The notes under the pieces were generated by a model that saw only the letters and a program-made list of their open reading frames with translations, searched no databases and had not been told where the DNA came from. The translations under genes were made by a program, and so were the position numbers. Positions 61,009 through 64,000 of a DNA stretch of 64,000 nt are shown piece after piece; position 1 is the first letter of the stretch; every line of letters starts with the position of its first letter. This DNA is from an uncultured Lutibacter sp. Lineage in GTDB: Bacteria > Bacteroidota > Bacteroidia > Flavobacteriales > Flavobacteriaceae. Location of the stretch: contig NZ_CANLZZ010000003.1 of the NCBI RefSeq assembly GCF_947495725.1, positions 304,341-368,340 of the forward strand. The letters run 5' to 3'.

Positions 61009-63261
61009 ATGAAAGTAATTCGCATTGTAGCAATCATAATTACACTATTCCCTTCTTGTTTTTTCGCACAAATTACACCCCAAAAAGGTCATTACAATAT
61101 TAGTAAGTTTAAACAACTTAATGAAGAACTACCAACGCCTAATAAACAACACACAGCATCGGGTGCTCCAGGTTTTGAATATACACAACAAAAAGTTGAT
61201 TATGACATAAACATTGTTTTAGATGAAACCAAACACCAAATAAAAGGTGAAGAAACTATAACATATCATAATAATTCTAAAGATAATTTAGACTATTTAT
61301 GGGTACAATTAGATCAAAATGTTCGTTCTGCAGATTCAAAAAAAGATGATAGAAATGGTGGTGGTCCAAGAGCTTTATACTCCCCTTCTACTTTTACAAA
61401 AAAATTTATGGGTAAACCTTTTGATGGTGGATTTAAAATTGAACATATAAAAGATAGTAATGGAAAATCATTAAATTATATGATTAATAATACTATGATG
61501 CGTATTGATTTGGATAGCCCATTAGCATCAGGAGAAACCTTTGTTTTTAATATTAAATGGTGGTACAACATAAATAATTACATAGAAGATCGTGGGCGTT
61601 CTGGTTTTGAAATTTTTGATGATGGTAATCCAGCATATGCCATTGCGCAGTTTTATCCTCGTTTAGCCGTTTATAACAATGTAGAAGGCTGGCAAAATAA
61701 ACAGTTTTGGGGATCAAGTGAATTTGCTTTAGAGTTTGGTGATTTTAACGTTTCCATTACTACACCCAGCGATTATATTTTAAATGGAACTGGCGTAATC
61801 CAAAATCCGAAAGAAGTTTTAACTAAAAATCAATACAAAGCATATTTAGCAGCTCGAAAATCGTTCGATAAACCAATATATATTGTTACTCCAGAAGAAA
61901 CTTTAAAAGCATCATTAAAAAAAAGTACCACAACAAAAACTTGGAAATTATCAGCAAAAAATGTTAGAGACTTTGCATTTGCCACATCAAGAAACTATAT
62001 GTGGGACGCTATGGCTGTAAAATTAGAAAACAAAACAGTAATGGCATATTCTTTATTCCCAAAAGAAGGAAAAGAATTATGGGAAGAGCATTCAACACGC
62101 GTAGTCGCAAATACTTTAAAAGTATATTCAAAGCACACTTTTGATTATCCTTATCCGCAAGCAACATCAGTAAACGTTCAAATGGGAATGGAATACCCTA
62201 TGATTTGCTTTAACTTTGGTCGAGTAGAAAAAAACGGAAGATATAGCGAACGAACAAAAAAAGGAATGATTGGAGTTATAACTCATGAAGTTGGCCATAA
62301 TTTCTTTCCTATGATTGTTAATTCAGATGAAAGACAATGGACTTGGATGGATGAAGGCCTTAATTCTTTTGTTGAAATTTTAGCTGAATTTGAGTACAAT
62401 CCTAGCCTTTTTCCAATGAGTAAATATCCAAAAAACATTATAGGCTATATGAAAGGAGATCAAAGTAAATTAGCTCCTATTATGTCACAAGGAGATAATG
62501 TTTTTAACTTGGGAGCAAATGCTTATAGCAAACCTGCTGCTGGCTTATTTATATTACGCCAAACTATAATGGGACCCGAATTATTTGACTATGCCTTTAA
62601 AACATATGCAAAAAGATGGAAATTTAAACATCCTACACCAGCCGACTTTTTTAGAACTATGGAAGATGCTTCTGCAATGGATTTAGATTGGTTTTGGAGA
62701 GGTTGGTTTTATACAACAGGAAATAATGATATTGGAATAAAAGATGTTAAAAAGTACCATGTAACCAACAAACCAACGGAAGCTGCCGAAAAAACTTATG
62801 CTCGTTACGGAATAACAAAAGATCAAATTCCCCCTTCATTATTCCTAATTTCTGAAGATAGTGATGACTTTTCAAAAGATTTAAAAAGTGAAAAACCAGA
62901 AGATTTTAAGATTCTTAATGATTATATTCAATCAAATTTTTCGAAATTAGAACAGGCTACTCTTAAAACACCAAAATATTTTTACGAGTTAAAATTTGAA
63001 AAACCAGGTGATTTGGTAATGCCTATTATTGTTGAATTTGAATTTGAAGACGGCACGAAAGAAACAAAACAATATCCCGCTGAAATTTGGAGAAAAAACG
63101 ATTCTGAAGTTACAAAAGTATTTCCTTCAACAAAAGCCATTAAAAAAATTACCATTGACCCAAATGAACAAACCGCAGATGTAGATTTAAGTAATAATAG
63201 TTGGCCAAAAAACACCGAAAATAAATTTGATCAATTTAAAAATAATCGGCTAAAAAGCTAA
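61009..63261 (+). CDS. M1-family zinc metallopeptidase (copy 1)
   Basis: A 750-residue exported aminopeptidase-like enzyme with signal peptide MKVIRIVAIIITLFPSCFFA. An N-terminal beta saddle (about 60-300) is followed by the thermolysin-like catalytic domain. The zinc site is HEVGH at 426-430 with the third ligand Glu449 in WTWMDEGLNSF (the HExxH-x18-E spacing). The substrate N-terminus motif normally GAMEN appears as GMEYPMICF. A C-terminal helical and beta region follows, with no sorting domain. It is probably periplasmic or surface-exposed, in peptide use. A close paralogue starts 46 bp downstream. Confidence 0.92.
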   Translation: MKVIRIVAIIITLFPSCFFAQITPQKGHYNISKFKQLNEELPTPNKQHTASGAPGFEYTQQKVDYDINIVLDETKHQIKGEETITYHNNSKDNLDYLWVQLDQNVRSADSKKDDRNGGGPRALYSPSTFTKKFMGKPFDGGFKIEHIKDSNGKSLNYMINNTMMRIDLDSPLASGETFVFNIKWWYNINNYIEDRGRSGFEIFDDGNPAYAIAQFYPRLAVYNNVEGWQNKQFWGSSEFALEFGDFNVSITTPSDYILNGTGVIQNPKEVLTKNQYKAYLAARKSFDKPIYIVTPEETLKASLKKSTTTKTWKLSAKNVRDFAFATSRNYMWDAMAVKLENKTVMAYSLFPKEGKELWEEHSTRVVANTLKVYSKHTFDYPYPQATSVNVQMGMEYPMICFNFGRVEKNGRYSERTKKGMIGVITHEVGHNFFPMIVNSDERQWTWMDEGLNSFVEILAEFEYNPSLFPMSKYPKNIIGYMKGDQSKLAPIMSQGDNVFNLGANAYSKPAAGLFILRQTIMGPELFDYAFKTYAKRWKFKHPTPADFFRTMEDASAMDLDWFWRGWFYTTGNNDIGIKDVKKYHVTNKPTEAAEKTYARYGITKDQIPPSLFLISEDSDDFSKDLKSEKPEDFKILNDYIQSNFSKLEQATLKTPKYFYELKFEKPGDLVMPIIVEFEFEDGTKETKQYPAEIWRKNDSEVTKVFPSTKAIKKITIDPNEQTADVDLSNNSWPKNTENKFDQFKNNRLKS

Positions 63262-63306
63262 TTTTAAAAGTCAATTCTAGCAGCTTTACTATTATAAATA
63301 CCATTT

Positions 63307-64000
63307 ATGAATAACATAATTTTTAGATTAATACTTGTTCTTTGTTTTTCCTCTAATTTATTTGCTCAAAATAATACTAATCAAAAGGGACATTATAATA
63401 CCAGTAAGTTTAAACAATTACAAGAAGAATTACCAACTCCAAATTCACAGCATACAGCATCAGGGGCTCCAGGACATGAATATACCCAACAAAAAGTTGA
63501 TTATGAGATGGACATTATTTTGGATGATGAAAATCAACGTATTTATGGCGAAGAAATTGTTACCTACCACAATAACTCAAAAAATAATTTAGAATATTTG
63601 TGGCTACAACTAGATCAGAATATTAGAGCTAAAGATTCAAAAACTCCAGATATTAAAGGAAATGAAATAAAAACTTTATACTCTCCTACTCAATTTTCAA
63701 ATAAGTTTATTAAAAATAAATTTGATGGTGGTTTTAAAATTCAATATGTAAAAAATATTGACAATAGTGATGTTTCGTATCTTATCAACCAGACAATGAT
63801 GAGAATAAATTTAGAAAAACCTCTTGAATCTGGAAAATCTTATTCCTTTAAAATAAAATGGTGGTATAATATTAATGATCACGTTAAACAAGATGGCCGA
63901 TCTGGTTTTGAACATTTCTCTGAAGACAATAATAACAATTATGTAATTGCACAGTTCTTTCCAAGGCTTTGTGTTTATAATAATGTTGAAGGATGGCAAA
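63307..64000 (+). CDS. M1-family zinc metallopeptidase (copy 2), 3' part beyond window
   Basis: Read from ATG 63307 (MNNIIFRLILVLCFSSNLFA, signal peptide) the frame stays open to the window end, about 231 residues. It aligns almost throughout with the start of the 61009 gene: GHYNTSKFKQLQEELPTPNS, HTASGAPGHEYTQQKVDYEM, YHNNSKNNLEYLWLQLDQNI and QFFPRLCVYNNVEGWQ. It is therefore a tandem paralogue. The zinc motif lies outside the window, so activity cannot be judged. The 46-bp gap has no terminator, so the pair is probably one transcript. Confidence 0.92.
   Translation, partial: MNNIIFRLILVLCFSSNLFAQNNTNQKGHYNTSKFKQLQEELPTPNSQHTASGAPGHEYTQQKVDYEMDIILDDENQRIYGEEIVTYHNNSKNNLEYLWLQLDQNIRAKDSKTPDIKGNEIKTLYSPTQFSNKFIKNKFDGGFKIQYVKNIDNSDVSYLINQTMMRINLEKPLESGKSYSFKIKWWYNINDHVKQDGRSGFEHFSEDNNNNYVIAQFFPRLCVYNNVEGWQ

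Noticed and set aside
1..64000. tRNA, rRNA, tmRNA, prophage, IS transposase or defence island
   Set aside because: I looked on both strands for tRNA cloverleaf arms, 16S/23S segments, integrase or transposase motifs and restriction or Cas signatures, and found none. The only structured RNAs I can support are RNase P RNA and the cobalamin riboswitch.

Overview
The window is about 30% GC by eye and reads as the chromosome of a member of the Bacteroidota, most likely family Flavobacteriaceae (Lutibacter/Polaribacter/Tenacibaculum-like). The evidence is the gene content: adjacent AcnA and AcnB aconitases, DUF4290 beside murA, LytTR/2TM-domain signalling genes, SusC/BtuB-type receptors with surface lipoproteins, and a six-domain S1 with an acidic N-terminus. 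Recurrent TAnnTTTG promoter -7 boxes and a general lack of Shine-Dalgarno sequences agree. Everything here was read by eye; no database search was run, so family names rest on recognised motifs.

Layout. 1-5.5 kb: acnA (cut by the window start), acnB and RNase P RNA, all on the minus strand. 5.7-15 kb: dnaJ-grpE, murA-DUF4290, a UvrD/PcrA helicase, a polytopic membrane protein and a FadL-type porin. 15.5-23.3 kb: a vitamin B12 locus. A cobalamin riboswitch controls btuB plus a BtuG-like surface lipoprotein on the minus strand. Divergently, cobU-cobT-cobS-cobC, a BtuF-like binding lipoprotein and a degenerate PduO-type adenosyltransferase homologue run on the plus strand. cobS carries an in-frame stop codon.

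23.4-32 kb: typA, rocD (ornithine aminotransferase), a cytochrome c lipoprotein, a small lipoprotein, rpsA with a long structured leader, and an S9 peptidase. 32.3-35.7 kb: a LytS/LytTR-type two-component operon with three 2TM domains (one fused to the kinase) and a likely LytTR operator upstream. 36-42.5 kb: an EF-G-like GTPase paralogue without the catalytic His, then a small Cys-rich membrane protein, a glycosyltransferase, an ECF sigma factor, a divergent Nramp-fold transporter and lipA. After lipA comes a candidate sigma-54-type promoter followed by a short non-coding unit ending in a terminator.

42.6-50.6 kb: an OB-fold-like lipoprotein, ung, a MutS2 lacking the Smr domain, a secreted protein with three nearly identical 315-bp repeats, MATE efflux and a FAH-family enzyme. 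50.7-58 kb: tpx, a DAGK-family kinase, ftsK-lolA-lptF/G-ribBA (the GTP cyclohydrolase II half looks dead) and a DUF4369 lipoprotein. 58-64 kb: peptidase E, two tandem carboxypeptidase-D-regulatory-like proteins, a DUF6702 protein and two tandem M1 metallopeptidases, the second cut by the window end.

Most of the window is ordinary core genome. I saw no phage, transposase, CRISPR array, toxin-antitoxin pair or defence island. The points most worth checking are the B12 locus (broken cobS, BtuG-like partner, degenerate ATR homologue), the sigma-54-like short transcript, the LytTR direct repeat with the 2TM array, the recently amplified repeat gene, and several enzymes that have lost canonical catalytic or metal sites (EF-G-like, RibBA, DnaJ, MurA, MutS2, Nramp).
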